64,000 nt of DNA from contig JABAKD010000021.1 in the NCBI GenBank assembly GCA_012845835.1, forward strand, positions 4,960,706 through 5,024,705. The letters are read 5' to 3'. Within the stretch, counting starts at the first letter, position 1, and each line of letters opens with the position of its first letter. The notes under the pieces were generated by a model. The model ran no database searches and had not been told where the DNA came from. It saw only the letters and a list, made by a program, of their open reading frames with translations. Below, in pieces: positions 39,594 to 50,929 of this stretch. The position numbers and the translations under genes were made by a program. Source of the DNA: Undaria pinnatifida (lineage: Eukaryota > Sar > Phaeophyceae > Laminariales > Alariaceae).

Positions 39594-40065
39594 AATATTT
39601 TAAGGACGCCAGCCGTGAGTTCGACGAATTTCGGGTCAATACTCACCTTTGCAAGCTGCGTTGTTGGCACTTGAAATATACTATTTATGTATGAGTGAGT
39701 TTTTCTGGAGGGGTCCTATTAAAATATACCTGGTATACAGTCTATATATACCTGGCATAAACTCTAGACTAGTAGTCTAGTCTATATGTTTTGTTTTTCT
39801 CCACTATTATAATGGGTAGTGTCAATTGGTATTTTTACTTTATTTAGGTGGGGAATTTTGAGCTAGTAGTTCTAACACCATATCTACTTCATAATTTATT
39901 ACTACTGTAGCTTCCACTATAGACTATTATTGCTCTATAATACGTATATACTATGTTGCATGGTAGGTAGTTTATTTCGTTTCTTCCCTCGCTTTAATAT
40001 CGGGAGGAGAACGAGTACAGAGTATTACTATTAATAGTTATCTATTATTAATACTTCGTAGTATG
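39594..40065 (+). repeat. TTTGCAAGCTG-family reference copy
   Basis: The longest plus-strand copy: GGACGCCAGCCGTGAGTTCG, then GAATTTCGGGTC, CACCTTTGCAAGCTGCG, GTGAGTTTTTCTGGAGGGG, GGTGGGGAATTTTGAGCTAG and CTTTAATATCGGGAGGAG. At least 14 copies or fragments occur in the window in both orientations. The minus frame of the core reads SIDPKFVELTA in several copies. Confidence 0.75.
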
Positions 40066-40219
40066 TGACACCAGCAGGGCATTTATTTGCCGGAATTGCG
40101 CCGCTTTTATTTTGCTTGCGTTCCGGTGACGCGCAAGGGGTGCCCATGACGCACACTGATTGTGTACAAGACGAAGGGGGTTTCGCCCTGCATTGGTTGG
40201 TTGCTTTTCCTTGGGTAAT

Positions 40220-40241
40220 GGTTAGGGTTAGGGTTAGGGTA
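40220..40241 (+). repeat. Interstitial TTAGGG tract
   Basis: Three perfect TTAGGG units in the context GGTTAGGGTTAGGG. TTAGGG is the telomere repeat of animals, many fungi and many stramenopiles. The TRIM begins 9 bp to the right. Confidence 0.85.
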
Positions 40242-40249
40242 TAAGAATG

Positions 40250-40622
40250 TGTTATAAGGCTTAGTTTGGGTAAGCTATTGGTTAACCTTTGGCAAGTGGT
40301 CAAACGGACTAATACCCCACTAATACCTTAACAAATGGCGTCGACGGCAGGACCATGGGTTTTTGGGTCGTGGGTTCGATCCCCACATCCACCATAATAA
40401 ACTTTTTCAGATTTCCCCATGGCGAACTTGAAAAATACTCTTCCTGGTACCCCAGGGAATGAAACGGCTTGGATATATTGACAGGTCCGCCCGTATATCC
40501 GGCCGACCTGCTATCCCGCCGTTTCAGGGGGGGGAGAGTGTTATAAGGCTTAGTTTGGGTAAGCTATTGGTCAACCTTTGGCAAGTGGTCAAACGGACTA
40601 ATACCCCACTAATACCTTGACA
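40250..40622 (+). mobile_element. TRIM (miniature LTR retrotransposon), complete
   Basis: LTRs 40250-40333 and 40539-40622, 84 bp each with two differences, TG...CA ends. PBS 40336-40353 (TGGCGTCGACGGCAGGAC). Purine tract 40525-40538 (CAGGGGGGGGAGAG) before the 3' LTR. Target duplication AATG at 40246-40249 and 40623-40626. The 205-bp internal part has no coding capacity but contains a T-arm-like hairpin (GTGGGTTCGATCCCCAC). Confidence 0.9.
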
Positions 40623-40837
40623 AATGCCAACCATTTTCTCGAAAAAAAACCGGTAAGGTGTCCTCCCCATATATACTAGACGTTTTTTACCAACAGCGAT
40701 GGTTGGGTGAACGACAGCTGGTTGTGCGGTGTGATGTGGGAGAAGCAACAGACACATGATGCAAAATTCAGTTCAGACGAAGGCATAAACATATATAAAA
40801 TCATTCCTTGAATATAGAGCCATTCCTTGGTGTCATG

Positions 40838-41035
40838 GACTTTGGTCCGGAGTTTTTTGTCTCGGCCTAAGTATGCGATTCGCGGAACTGGAATTCTCGG
40901 TCGAATATGGCTTGGTTCGAGCGCCGCCTTCGGGGGGCGGTTCCAACGCCCCTCGCCCTGCCGTGTCCGTTCCGCACATCGACGTGAACGCGGACGGGCG
41001 CCGAGCGAGACGAGCGAGTGTCGAGGAGGAATTTT
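40838..41035 (+). repeat. Dispersed repeat, second copy of 5047-5245
   Basis: Carries the same blocks as 5047-5245 in the same order. The 3' part differs (GACGTGAACGCGGACGGGCG here). Confidence 0.7.
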
Positions 41036-41128
41036 GGAAAAATTGTTGAATCTTAATGGCTGCAACGCCTGAATGATTTACAAAATTGGCATCATTTCCA
41101 AACGGTACGTGATAATGTTTGGAATTTT

Positions 41129-41815
41129 GCGTACCGGGTGAGAACAGCAGTATGTACGACGAGCATGAACGCCAACTGACGGCATTGGCAAACACACAAC
41201 ATCAGGTGCATGCAGCAGCAGTAGCCGAAGGGCGAAACTTCTAGCACATACTGCTGCAACTAGTAGCAACCAAAACCACAGCAGATAGCTCAAAGTGCAG
41301 TACGAGTGCAGGTGGCAAGTTTAGTCGTACACGCATCACTCTGTCCAATAGTCTATATATAACAGCATCTCAAGCAGGTAGAAGAGCCGTCTCTTCGGCC
41401 TTTGGCCTTGGCTTTAGCACGGCCGCTGACACTCCAGGCAGCCTCTGCTGTAGGTATGAACGAGTGCGGTTGATCCGCAGCGAACTATCCCGCTGTGCTC
41501 GCCTCTATGTGGCCATTGTCCATGCCATTTCATGTCACCTCCCTTCTGTTTTGAGCTCGTCGTCGTGCCGTCGAGGTACGAGGAAACCCGTACGTACTGG
41601 GTGAGAACAGCAGTATGTACGACGAGCATGAACGCCAACTGACAACATTGGCAAACACACAACATCAGGTGCAGCAGCAGTAGCCGAAGGGCGAAACTTC
41701 TAGCACATACAGCAGCAACTAGTAGCAACCAGAACCACAGCAGATAGCTCAAAGTGCAGTACGAGTGCCGTTGGCAAGTTTAGTCGTACACGCATCACTC
41801 TGTCCAATATATAAG
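41129..41815. repeat. 225-bp direct repeats about 240 bp apart
   Basis: 41129-41345 and 41591-41813 are about 94% alike (GGTGAGAACAGCAGTATGTA ... CATCACTCTGTCCAATA). Minus frames begin MSYLLWFWLLLVAAVCA in both, but an indel of 4 bases changes the frame after 28 residues, which argues against a conserved gene. No TG...CA ends or PBS were found. Confidence 0.75.
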
Positions 41816-42199
41816 AACCGTTTTATGTTCATATTGATGGAGAAAAAAATACCAGGTCGTATTACATTTATTTCCTGTAAGAATGATACGTCGTACGAGC
41901 GGACGTTCTGATTCTGGTGCCGTGAGACCATCGAGCACACCGCATGTTTTACCCAAACAAGAGCCAACAAGAGGCAGCGCACAGGAGCCCCCAACACAGA
42001 GACACGTGACAACCACGGCCAGCTGTCGGTCGCGTAATTGTCCGGTGGTCCGTGCTTCGGTGGGTGTATCGGAAGTCGTTCGTAGTACTGCTGTAGATCG
42101 TCGAAAAACCACGTGGCATCGTGCTGGTGGCAAGACTCGCCAGTAGACCCCCCAAAATTTATTTACCTTTTCTTTTTCTTGGCCCCATGCACCCATTTA
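41816..42199. other. No gene recognised
   Basis: Open frames of 87 (plus) and 133 (minus) codons overlap here without recognisable family or splice support. Confidence 0.3.
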
Positions 42200-42575
42200 T
42201 TTCCTTTCCTTTCTCTTCTTTGTTTCTTTTTTCCAATTGACTTGCGTCTGTTGTGCGCATGCGTAGTGATAGATACCACGTGTAATATATACGTGGTAGT
42301 CTTTCTTGGTTGGCAAGCGGTATAGTCGGTTTTCCCAGGCGCGAGTAATGAGACGTATGCACCGGTATGGACCTGGCACATCGTAGACTGACTCCCGATT
42401 TCACTTTTATATGTTTCTGGTGGAGGCATGAATTGCGTCAGCTGTGATTTATGCGTGTACCACCTTTGGTTTGTGTTTTCCCCCTAGGGTATTCCTCAGC
42501 TCCAGAGTGACTGGAGCCTGTCCTGTGACCACGGACTTGATTATGCGAGTTAATGTGAGAACGACAACAACAACA
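42200..42575 (-). mobile_element. GTT-headed repeat, complete copy, minus
   Basis: Uninterrupted reference for the split copy at 23400-24905. From left: the CT-rich tail, CCAATTGACTTGCGTCTG, ATACGTGGTAGTC, CAGGCGCGAGTAATGAGACG, CACGGACTTGATTATGCG, and GACAACAACAACAAC at the head. Confidence 0.8.
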
Positions 42576-42599
42576 ACTAACTGAAATATTGCCTGTTTC

Positions 42600-43900
42600 T
42601 TGACCTTTCAGCTGCTTCCTGCAAACTTGGTTTTTCTGCCAACACGATTGTGAACTTTTTCGCGATTTTTTCTTCCTTTTTGTCTAGTAAGTTGAACTTC
42701 CTACTGCCGCTAATTGCCGCCTGACAGCTGTGCATTAGTTGCGGAACGGTCCAGCTTTAGCTTTTCTTTGATTCGCACCATTTGTTTTGTACTTGACGAA
42801 GCTTCAACGGCTGAGATCTGGGCTTGGCTCATCAGCTCGACACCGCCCAGCACCCCATCGCAGCGCTATAGCTTACAGCAACGAGGCGCCGTGCAGTGCC
42901 CTGCGATGCCCTGCGGCTCAGCTCAGCAGCGCACCGCTAGCTCAGCAGAGCGACGCGCTATGCTTTGCCGTGCTCTGCCATCGCGGTCGTTCGTTATTCA
43001 TGATATCTAAAACTTCGCGTACGCTGATATTTAGGTATTTGGCGCTTTATTCTGTATATATCGCGTCAACCATCGTAATATCATACAATATGGGGGAGGG
43101 AATGTAATCTCTACCTGGTATGCAAAGATCCTGTTTTTTTTTAATCATTTGTCAGCCGGCCGCCCCGGTGGCCTATTAATAATAGTGGTTTTACCCTCGA
43201 ATACTACTAACGTTTGGTTGTCCTTGAGTTCGACACCCACCACGATGAGATTTGACTTTATTTGCAAAAATGCAAAAAAAAAACAGGCATCAATCAACTG
43301 CTGAGAGCGTCTAGCAGCGTGGGTTGGTTCGACGCGAGTCGACGAGGGAAGAAAATGCTGGATTCTCCTGGCGGTAAAAATGAAAGCACGTGCCGAAGTG
43401 GGGAGGGAGGAGGAGGGCCCGCTATTGACCCCGGATCTGAGTTACTACTGGGAGGGAGCGCCAGAGTGGTGCGGGGATAATAAATGGGATGAAGAAAAAA
43501 AATGTTGCAAAGGTATATTATTATTACTACCAGTAAATAATATGTCAGTCTCTAGGAAATACGCACGGCACTATCAGCAGTCGTCATGGTAGAGACACTC
43601 CGGATATTATGCATTGAGGGGACGCGTCCAATTTCGACGACGTGAAAGCCCCCACGAAGAAAAGACAGCAGACACACATATCCCGCCTTCCCGAGAAAAA
43701 GCAGAGAAGAAGCGCTACGCCAACCTCCCGTACGAGCAAAGCCACCCCCGCACCAATCTTAGACAACGCCGCCTCAACGAGAGATCGCCCTCCTCTTCTA
43801 CGTTTTCCTCCTCGCCCGCGACCACGCAGACCAATCAATGCGACAGCCTTCACGTAACAAACAAAGCAATCTTCTTCCAAAACCTCGCCGGCTGACATGT
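42600..43900. other. No gene recognised; short overlapping frames
   Basis: 42880-42990 is a GC-rich CTGC/CAGC tract. At 43584-43964 both strands are open (minus 126 codons; plus two frames of about 70-93). The plus frames are Arg/Pro/Ser-rich. I cannot tell whether any is coding. Confidence 0.3.
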
Positions 43901-43904
43901 CCTT

Positions 43905-43947
43905 ATGTCGACGTTTGATGCAAACCGACTTTGCATCCTGTCGACAT
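43905..43947. repeat. Nested perfect inverted repeat (43 bp)
   Basis: Outer arms ATGTCGAC / GTCGACAT and inner arms GATGCAAA / TTTGCATC, with loop CCGAC and an asymmetric interior loop (4 and 2 bases). 16 base pairs in 43 nt. Confidence 0.9.
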
Positions 43948-43949
43948 CG

Positions 43950-44470
43950 AACCTCCATTGCCACGGGGACAGCAGTGCAGTCTCTTCATTAATGCCAAGG
44001 CCTCTTTTGTTTCGCCTAGAGGCGACGCAGGTTCTCAATAATACTCTTTTCGGTATTTTTGTTTGATAGACGCCAACTTCTACTTGACGGCGCATTTAAT
44101 AGTTTGTTTCGCCTATCCTTGCCTTCTTTTTTACTGTATAATATTACGTTTTTTCTTTTGTCAAAGCATGACTTTCAGAATCCCATGTTCGTATGAAACT
44201 CTTGGCATTACTTTAAAGTTCAATGCATGCCAAATCGGACAGCTACACCGGATTGGGGAATTGTTGGAACAAAAATGTCTTCCGCCGAACAGACTGTTTG
44301 TGTTGTTGCGTCCCTCTCGACCACACCCCGTCATCCCGCCCTTCTTCGGTGGCAAGCAACGTAGAAAAAGTAGTGTTGGCAAAAGCTACGCAAGCAGCAC
44401 ACCAGTAGACTAGACTATAGTCTAAATATATTCTTGTTCGGGAAAATGTTTGCTGGTTGTGTAAGCGGCG
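43950..44470. other. No gene recognised
   Basis: AT-rich sequence with short frames only. Confidence 0.35.
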
Positions 44471-44479
44471 GGAGCAACG

Positions 44480-44578
44480 GCAGCGCTGGGCGGCAGCAGC
44501 AGCAGCTGCAGCAGCAGCAGCAGAGGCAGCAGTAGCAGCAGTAGTAGGAGTAGTAGTAGCAGCAGGAGGAGGAAAAGT

Positions 44579-44621
<43 letters not shown>

Positions 44622-44660
44622 ATCGACAACAACCACACACACAGCAGTAGCAGTATACGA
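44480..44660. repeat. CAG/CAN triplet tract
   Basis: AGC triplets with interruptions. The purest run is 44578-44617. The minus strand is open because of the repeat (poly-Ala, poly-Cys or poly-Leu by frame), which is not evidence of a gene. Confidence 0.9.
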
Positions 44661-44669
44661 GCAGCGGCA

Positions 44670-46185
44670 CAGAAGAAACAGATGCAGCTATTATTAATGA
44701 ATAGCTGCAGATTTTTGCCGAATCTCCTTTTAGAGATGGATACAAAATAGTCTACCGGTACTATTTAATACTACTGTTGTACCTGGTATTGCTGTGCCAC
44801 GCATGTATAGCACGCGCACATACAACCGCCGCCATCGTTGCGGCTGGCGCATACAAATCCACCGCAGTACGTCCCGCAGTACGTACTATTAATAGGTCCT
44901 CTCGCATACCGTACACCAGAAGATATATCTCTGTCCCATACAGGAGGAGCAGTGAGTGGTTTACAAAGCGCTTGTACTTGCATGTCTCAGGGGTCACCAG
45001 GTTGGTTATGGTGAAGAATCGGCACGGACAATGGATGTCGATGGGACCATCATACAACAAAGAAACACACCACAACCCGCACATCGGCCGCCAGAGCATC
45101 GCCGACAGACAGCAAGGTATAATACACCTGGTATTCAGAGCGCATCTATTTATAGATACTCGTACTACGTCGATCTTAGTTTTTTACTGGTGTATGTACC
45201 GTAGATGGTTGTTTTGGAGTTGTATTTCATGGCGCAGGCAGAATACGTCCTTGGTCGTGTCCGTGTGTGGACGGCGATAGTCGTGCCAGTGTGTTTTTCA
45301 TTCTCCATGAAATAATTCGAAGGATGGGCGGGCCGCGGGCAGATCACGGGCACGCGGGACCACCGGGAACGGCTGCTATTATACTTGCTGCCTGCTGTAC
45401 TCCGGCCGTCCGGTACAGCAATCAGGAGTATCCTAATAGGTACCAGGTACCACAGTGTCAGGTACCTGTAGGTACACACAAGGGCTCTGCTGTGCGGGCG
45501 GCTGACGCCGCCGGCTATAAACTCGCGTAAGGAAGGATACAACTGAATAAAAAAGTGAACGCAGATGTTTGGAAGAGTCGTGATTTGCATGGTGCAACTA
45601 GCGATTTCACAATGCTAAGACCTGCTGTGCAGAGCTGACTGCCCTGACTACTATGCTCTGCTTGGCGCTTGTTGGCGAGATGTTACGTTCTGATCGGCAG
45701 TACGGGAGGGTATATTTCGCGGGGGGAGGGACTGAAACCGAGAAGACCGAGAAGGAAGACACGGGTTAACCAAAGAAAGCGAAAATGCGATTACACAAAC
45801 AGTAGATCATTCGCCATTTTGGCTATTGGCCAAACAGTAGGTCATTGAAGATGCCAATGATACCCATTGTCGGCCCCATTGGGCTACGAAAAGTACCCAT
45901 CGATACCTATCGCAGGCAACAATAATATGTCTCCGTTTTTTGGATTAGGATCCTCCTATCGATTGCCTGTTGACCTGTGGAACCTATTGTCCAGGGTGTG
46001 CTATCTACCAGGTACGTCAGGGTAAGTAGGTATGCAAAAGTATCCATACCCACAGCAGTACACAGGACACCTACTGCCAAAGTACCTGTGTATGTAGACT
46101 AGTCTATCGTTGAAGCCACAATTCCGATTACAATAGACAGCGCCCAAAATCAATTGTAGCCGCAATTCCGATTTTGATATAGACA
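44670..46185. other. No gene recognised
   Basis: The plus strand has a 167-codon frame (44777-45280) with no recognisable domains. Several ACCTGGTA and GGTACC palindromes recur. Nothing is supported as a gene. Confidence 0.3.
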
Positions 46186-46188
46186 GCA

Positions 46189-46975
46189 TGTGAAAGAGTC
46201 GTGGTGCCGGAAGGTGAGAGGGAAAGGACGCAGGGGTATCAGCTTCGCTTGGAGACAGCACCGGTTCTTCTTTGTAGATTTCTTAGTACTGGCACTGAGT
46301 CATGAGAAGCTCGAGGAGACAGGCGAGGAGGAGGAGGAGTGGGAGCACGGGGGTGGGGTGAGGCTCACAGAGTTCGATTCACCCCAGCATTGCTGCTGTC
46401 CTCTCCTGGACCTTTACCTATGGAACGTACAAGGAATGTTCTCCTAGATGTTCTATATTTCCATGAGCGCCTAACGCGCTTACTTCTATCTATCTTGTCC
46501 AGAGGAAGAACGTTCCATTCCCGAGAACGCTCTTATAAGCTAGCCAGATTCTACGGGTTATCTTCTCCACTTAGAATATTCCGTTTAAGAGAACCTTCTT
46601 GTGGCCAATAGACCATAACTCTACGGGCTATCTTACCGAATCTTTTTCCAGCTATACTGACACTCTATTACATTAGCCCACCCTGAATAGTCGTAGATGC
46701 AGATCACCTGCCCATCAAAGGATGTCAAGAAAACATCCTGAATTGTGAAGGGGATCGAAGATGCGGCTATTCGAAACAAACGAAAATGAGGCTATAGATT
46801 CACCCACACCTCGTAATAATGAGGCTTAAACGCCTCATTGCAAGATATACAACCCCATGAAGGAGCTCACAACCGTGAGAGCTCGAGAAAGGGTATGTAC
46901 CTACGGTATACCAGTAACAATCGGCGTGCGAAAACACGAAGGGCGCGGCCACTGAGCGCAAGGATGCGAAGGGAG
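46189..46975 (-). mobile_element. 3' end of second Gypsy family, inverted copy
   Basis: Reverse complement of 38781-39593: LTR 46189-46672 (484 bp) and internal tail 46673-46975. It is clearly diverged from the left copy, including different lengths of the purine tract. No 5' LTR was found to the right, within the window. Confidence 0.65.
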
Positions 46976-49900
46976 CCAAAGAGAAAGGTATAGACGCGTA
47001 AACCAAGTCAAAAGAGAAGAAGGGGAACACGTGTCACGCTGTGAAGGCCACACGAGTTTACGGCCTGAAGCGTGGTGCCGAAGGGGCGGGCGATCGATTC
47101 ATTTGCCGGAGGATAATAGAGAAATCAAGAAACACTGCCTAAACGAAGATCATGGACATCCGCTACGTTGAACATGGACAGCTGACGTGGGGCCATCGGT
47201 CAAAGAGAAACGATCAGGACGCGAAGAAGTACGCAAGCGTCGGGCCATTGGTCGAACGGCAGAAGAGCAAGAGCCTGAAACAAGAGAAAACAAAGAACAG
47301 TGCCTGAAATAATGTCAGGGTCCGCAAGGTTGGCCTGGAAGGCTGACGTGGGACCATTGGTCGAAACGAAAAACTATAAAGAACCAGTACGCTGAGGTGT
47401 AACGGAAGTACAGGGGCCGTAATATGGGACCTAGGAGGCTAGCATAAGGCCCTTGGTCGAACTGTAGAACGGGAAGCCGAGGCAACCAAAACAAATCGCA
47501 AAAACGCAGTGAAAGACAACACGTAATCAGTGGCACAGACAACACCAAAATGGTGGTACTGGAGGCGTGTGTGATACGCCGGAAAGCTGAACCGAGGGGC
47601 AACAGTGGGGTACCCTTAGAAGCTATCTGGGTACAGTACCAGAAAAACGGGAAGAGATAAGTGGTGAGGTCACCTAGCCAAAGCAATACGCAAACAAAGA
47701 CGAAACTGAAACCTAGACACAGAAAGACGGAAGGTACGATCGGAAGCTGGAAAGAGAGTCGACACATGACACCTTGAGAGGCAAACTAATAACGGGAACA
47801 ATGTCAGCAAACGTAGCGAGGCTATTCAACCATAACAGAGCCAGCCAAAAATGGGGTCAACAAGAAGATACTCGTTCGAAGCAGAGCTGGAAGTGTCTAG
47901 CTCCAGAAAGAATGTAGGGAGCAGAGAAGACAATATGAAGAAAGCCGCAGCTAGGTACTATACGTCGGGGACACGGGGTCGCTAACGTGGAGCAACCCTA
48001 AAAAGGTAACCGAGACAAATGCACGGGAAAACAGGAAGTAGGTAAATCGTGTCACAACAGCGTACCGCAGCCTGACAAAAAAAAGGAGGGTCCATAGCAA
48101 GGGACCTTGAAAGGCTACTTTAAGAAAACAAGCAACACTAGATACGTAGCGAGGGCATTCCTCCGAAAGCGATTTCGCCGAAAGCATAACCAAAAAGGGG
48201 GTCAACATGGAAACGACCTATATGGGCTGCGAAGCCAAACTGGAGTCAAAACGTGGGACCGATGCGATAGATACGCCAACAAGTCAAGAGAAAAGCGGGG
48301 GCCAAGAGGGGACGGCCTGTGGACTGCACAGTCAGGACGGGCTGCAAAGCCATGATTAAGGCCGGTGTAGTTGAACCCTATGGGCGGGTATGCCGAAAAG
48401 AATCAAGAAAAAGTGGTCGAGAGAAACAAGACCTGTTAGCTGCAAAGCCAGGACGGGGATCAGTGTCGTTGGGCCGTAGGGACATGGGTGCCAAGAGAAA
48501 AAGGTAAGAAAGAGTGGGCCAGGGGAATGGATCCGCTGACTACAAAGCTAGAACAGAGCCCGACAGCAAGGAGCTCTACGGGGCAGGTACGACTAAACAA
48601 AGTAGAGGCCAAAGAGAACCGACAGATGGGCTGGAGAGTCAGCACGGGACCGCTAACGTGGAGCTAAGGGGCGCTCTCAATGTGAAACCAGTGGTCGATA
48701 ATGGGGCCGTAGACAGTAGCAATAGCTGAAATGCCGTAATACCAAGTGGTTGGGGCTAAAGTGCGGCGACGTCAGTCGTGGGAAAAAGTACGCCAAGAAG
48801 CAAGAAAGGTCCAACAACAAAAGGGAAGTATGCCAAGGGGCAAGGAAAGTCCAGCAACAAGAAAGGAGATAATGCCTCGCGAAAAACGAAGAGAAATAAC
48901 GCGGGAAGCATCTATGTTGTCGCCAATCGCATAAGGCGAGGTGAAATCGAGACGATGGAAAACCACTACATGGTTCGGAAGCGCCATGTTTCGTCGGTAT
49001 GCACGACACTTGGGCAGGCTACATCGGCGGTAGAAGACGGAAGCAAAACCACAAAGGCGAACACTCGTCGTGCTGTAGAAAAGTAGAACAACTTGGGCAC
49101 AAGTTCAAGATCAAGGCGCCCATGAAGATCACCAAAAAACGAACCAATGCCATACTTTGAATGCGGCAAAGAAGACAGAAGGCATTCTATTACGGAAAAA
49201 CGTTTTTGGAGCCTCAACGATAGTCAGACTTTGAAGGGGTACTTTGGGGAGCCGCGAGGCGATACCACTGACTACACTGGAGCCTACCAGGTAGAATTGC
49301 ACTGAGACAGTAGGGTCCAAATACAATACGCGCACTAGGCGTTCACGAACAAGTTCTCCCAGAAGAAAGGAGAGAAGGCTACTACTGTCGGTCGCTAGCT
49401 GCGCATAGCTATATCCAATAAGGAGCAAGCGCGTCCAGAAATAACAAAAAAAATAAATAATACCCGCGTTGCATGGACGCGAAAGCGGAAGGTATAGGTT
49501 TCGAAAAAGCACAAATGCCAGAGTCGGGAGTAAATACGTTCCGAAAATGCACACACTGCAGAGGGGAGGGGGTGTACGTTCCCATTCGGCACATAGCGCA
49601 GGGGGAAGGAAAACTAAGATACAAAAAACAAGCTAACACGATATTATTTTCAACTCATACCGTGAGAGCGGTAAAAACGGGATCTTAACACAACGGAGGG
49701 CTCAGAAACTCTGCGAAAGAGCACACACATGGTACAGACAATATCTCGGCTGAGAAGGAATCACACGGAAGTGTTACGATGTCGCGGGCTGATACTGTAA
49801 GCCGGACAGAGGGAAGGGGCAAATCACGTACAGCTATAAAAATGCTGGCGGGGCGTATGCACAGCGTGCAAGCGAAGTTCAGGCTAATAAGGATCAATCA

Positions 49901-50830
49901 AAACTACCATGTTTTCGGCGGTTGATACTATAACGAAGCCTAGAGGGGGGGGGGCGTAAACAAACAACGGACCAGAAAATTCTAGCAAAAAGTTGATGTC
50001 GTGAAACTCTGAAAATGTGGCCTACTATAGAGCCATTCCTACTGGAAGCTAAGCGACGAAAAATCGGGGAAAACATACGCGAAAACACTTGAATCTCCAA
50101 CCGAGAAGAGGGGACTTGTGCAGGGCGATATGACGCAAACAAGGTGGACAACACGCATCAATAAGCACATACGGCGTGCGTAGTGCAGAAAACAGAAGAA
50201 GGGCCAGAGCACATACCAGGTATACCACATTGGTAACAGAACAAATACGACGCCTCAATAAGCACTTATGACGTACGTAATGCAAAGAGCTGAAGAATCG
50301 CCAAGATGGGCATATCACAGCGGGTTTGGAGACATATACGATGCCCAAATATGCACCTATTTCGTACGTAGTGCAGGAAGCAAGAGAAAGGCTGACAAAA
50401 AAAAATACCACAGCGGGTTCGCGGACTGCGAAACAAGGGTACGCTAAACCGACGAGAGGAAACGAAAACACGGCAGGTTTGGGCCAAGTTACGAAAACGG
50501 GGCAGACTAAACCGGCACAAACCGGGAGACGGAACCATCACAAATTTTCGGCCTGGTTACGAAAATGGAGCCAGCTAAACCAGTGGCTGGAAGGCCAGGG
50601 TAGCACACCGACGCAAGTACGCAAACATATGGGCTGGTCAAAAGTAGGACAACCCGAAAAGTCAAGGCAAAGAAGAGGCACCTTGAAACTAACTGAACAA
50701 CAAAATCAAACCCGAAAGAGAAAATCAAGAAGCCAATGCGCACAAAACAAATCCCATGAAAAAACTCAAGAAGGAACTCAAGAAACATGGTTAGGGGGAG
50801 AAGCAACAAGACAAAAGGGCAAGTGCGACT
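46976..50830. repeat. Purine-rich degenerate repeat tract
   Basis: The plus strand is A/G-rich. GGCTGACGTGGGACCATTGG and shorter relatives (GCTAACGTGG, CCATTGGTCGAAC) recur at irregular spacing (for example 47177, 47343, 47435, 47970, 48645). From about 50050 a unit with GACGTACGTAATGCA repeats. Many short frames occur on both strands and none is recognisable. It lies beside the inverted Gypsy tail and may be its non-coding interior, which is a guess. Confidence 0.5.
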
Positions 50831-50929
50831 CAACGCGATAATACCCTGGCTGAAGATATCCCTGTCGCGTGGCGTTGTAGATATGCCGATCCGTAGAGGG
50901 TGCTCCGCGAAGTTGTGCAGTAGACACGC

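Noticed and set aside
41078-41293. Signal-peptide-like small protein (MSYLLWFWLLLVAAVCA) in direct repeats
   Set aside because: The two copies differ by a 4-base indel that changes everything after residue 28, so the frame is not under selection.
43150-43250. tRNA-derived SINE or tRNA pseudogene
   Set aside because: A- and B-box-like words occur (GTGGCCTATTAATAATAGTGG, GAGTTCGACACC; the first is loose), but the T-stem does not pair and there are no target duplications.
44243-44745. Poly-Ala, poly-Cys and poly-Leu frames on the minus strand
   Set aside because: Produced by the CAG triplet tract.
47315-47767. 150-codon minus-strand frame with membrane-like composition
   Set aside because: Hydrophobicity comes from the T-rich minus strand of the purine tract. 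Phrases repeat at DNA level without keeping frame.
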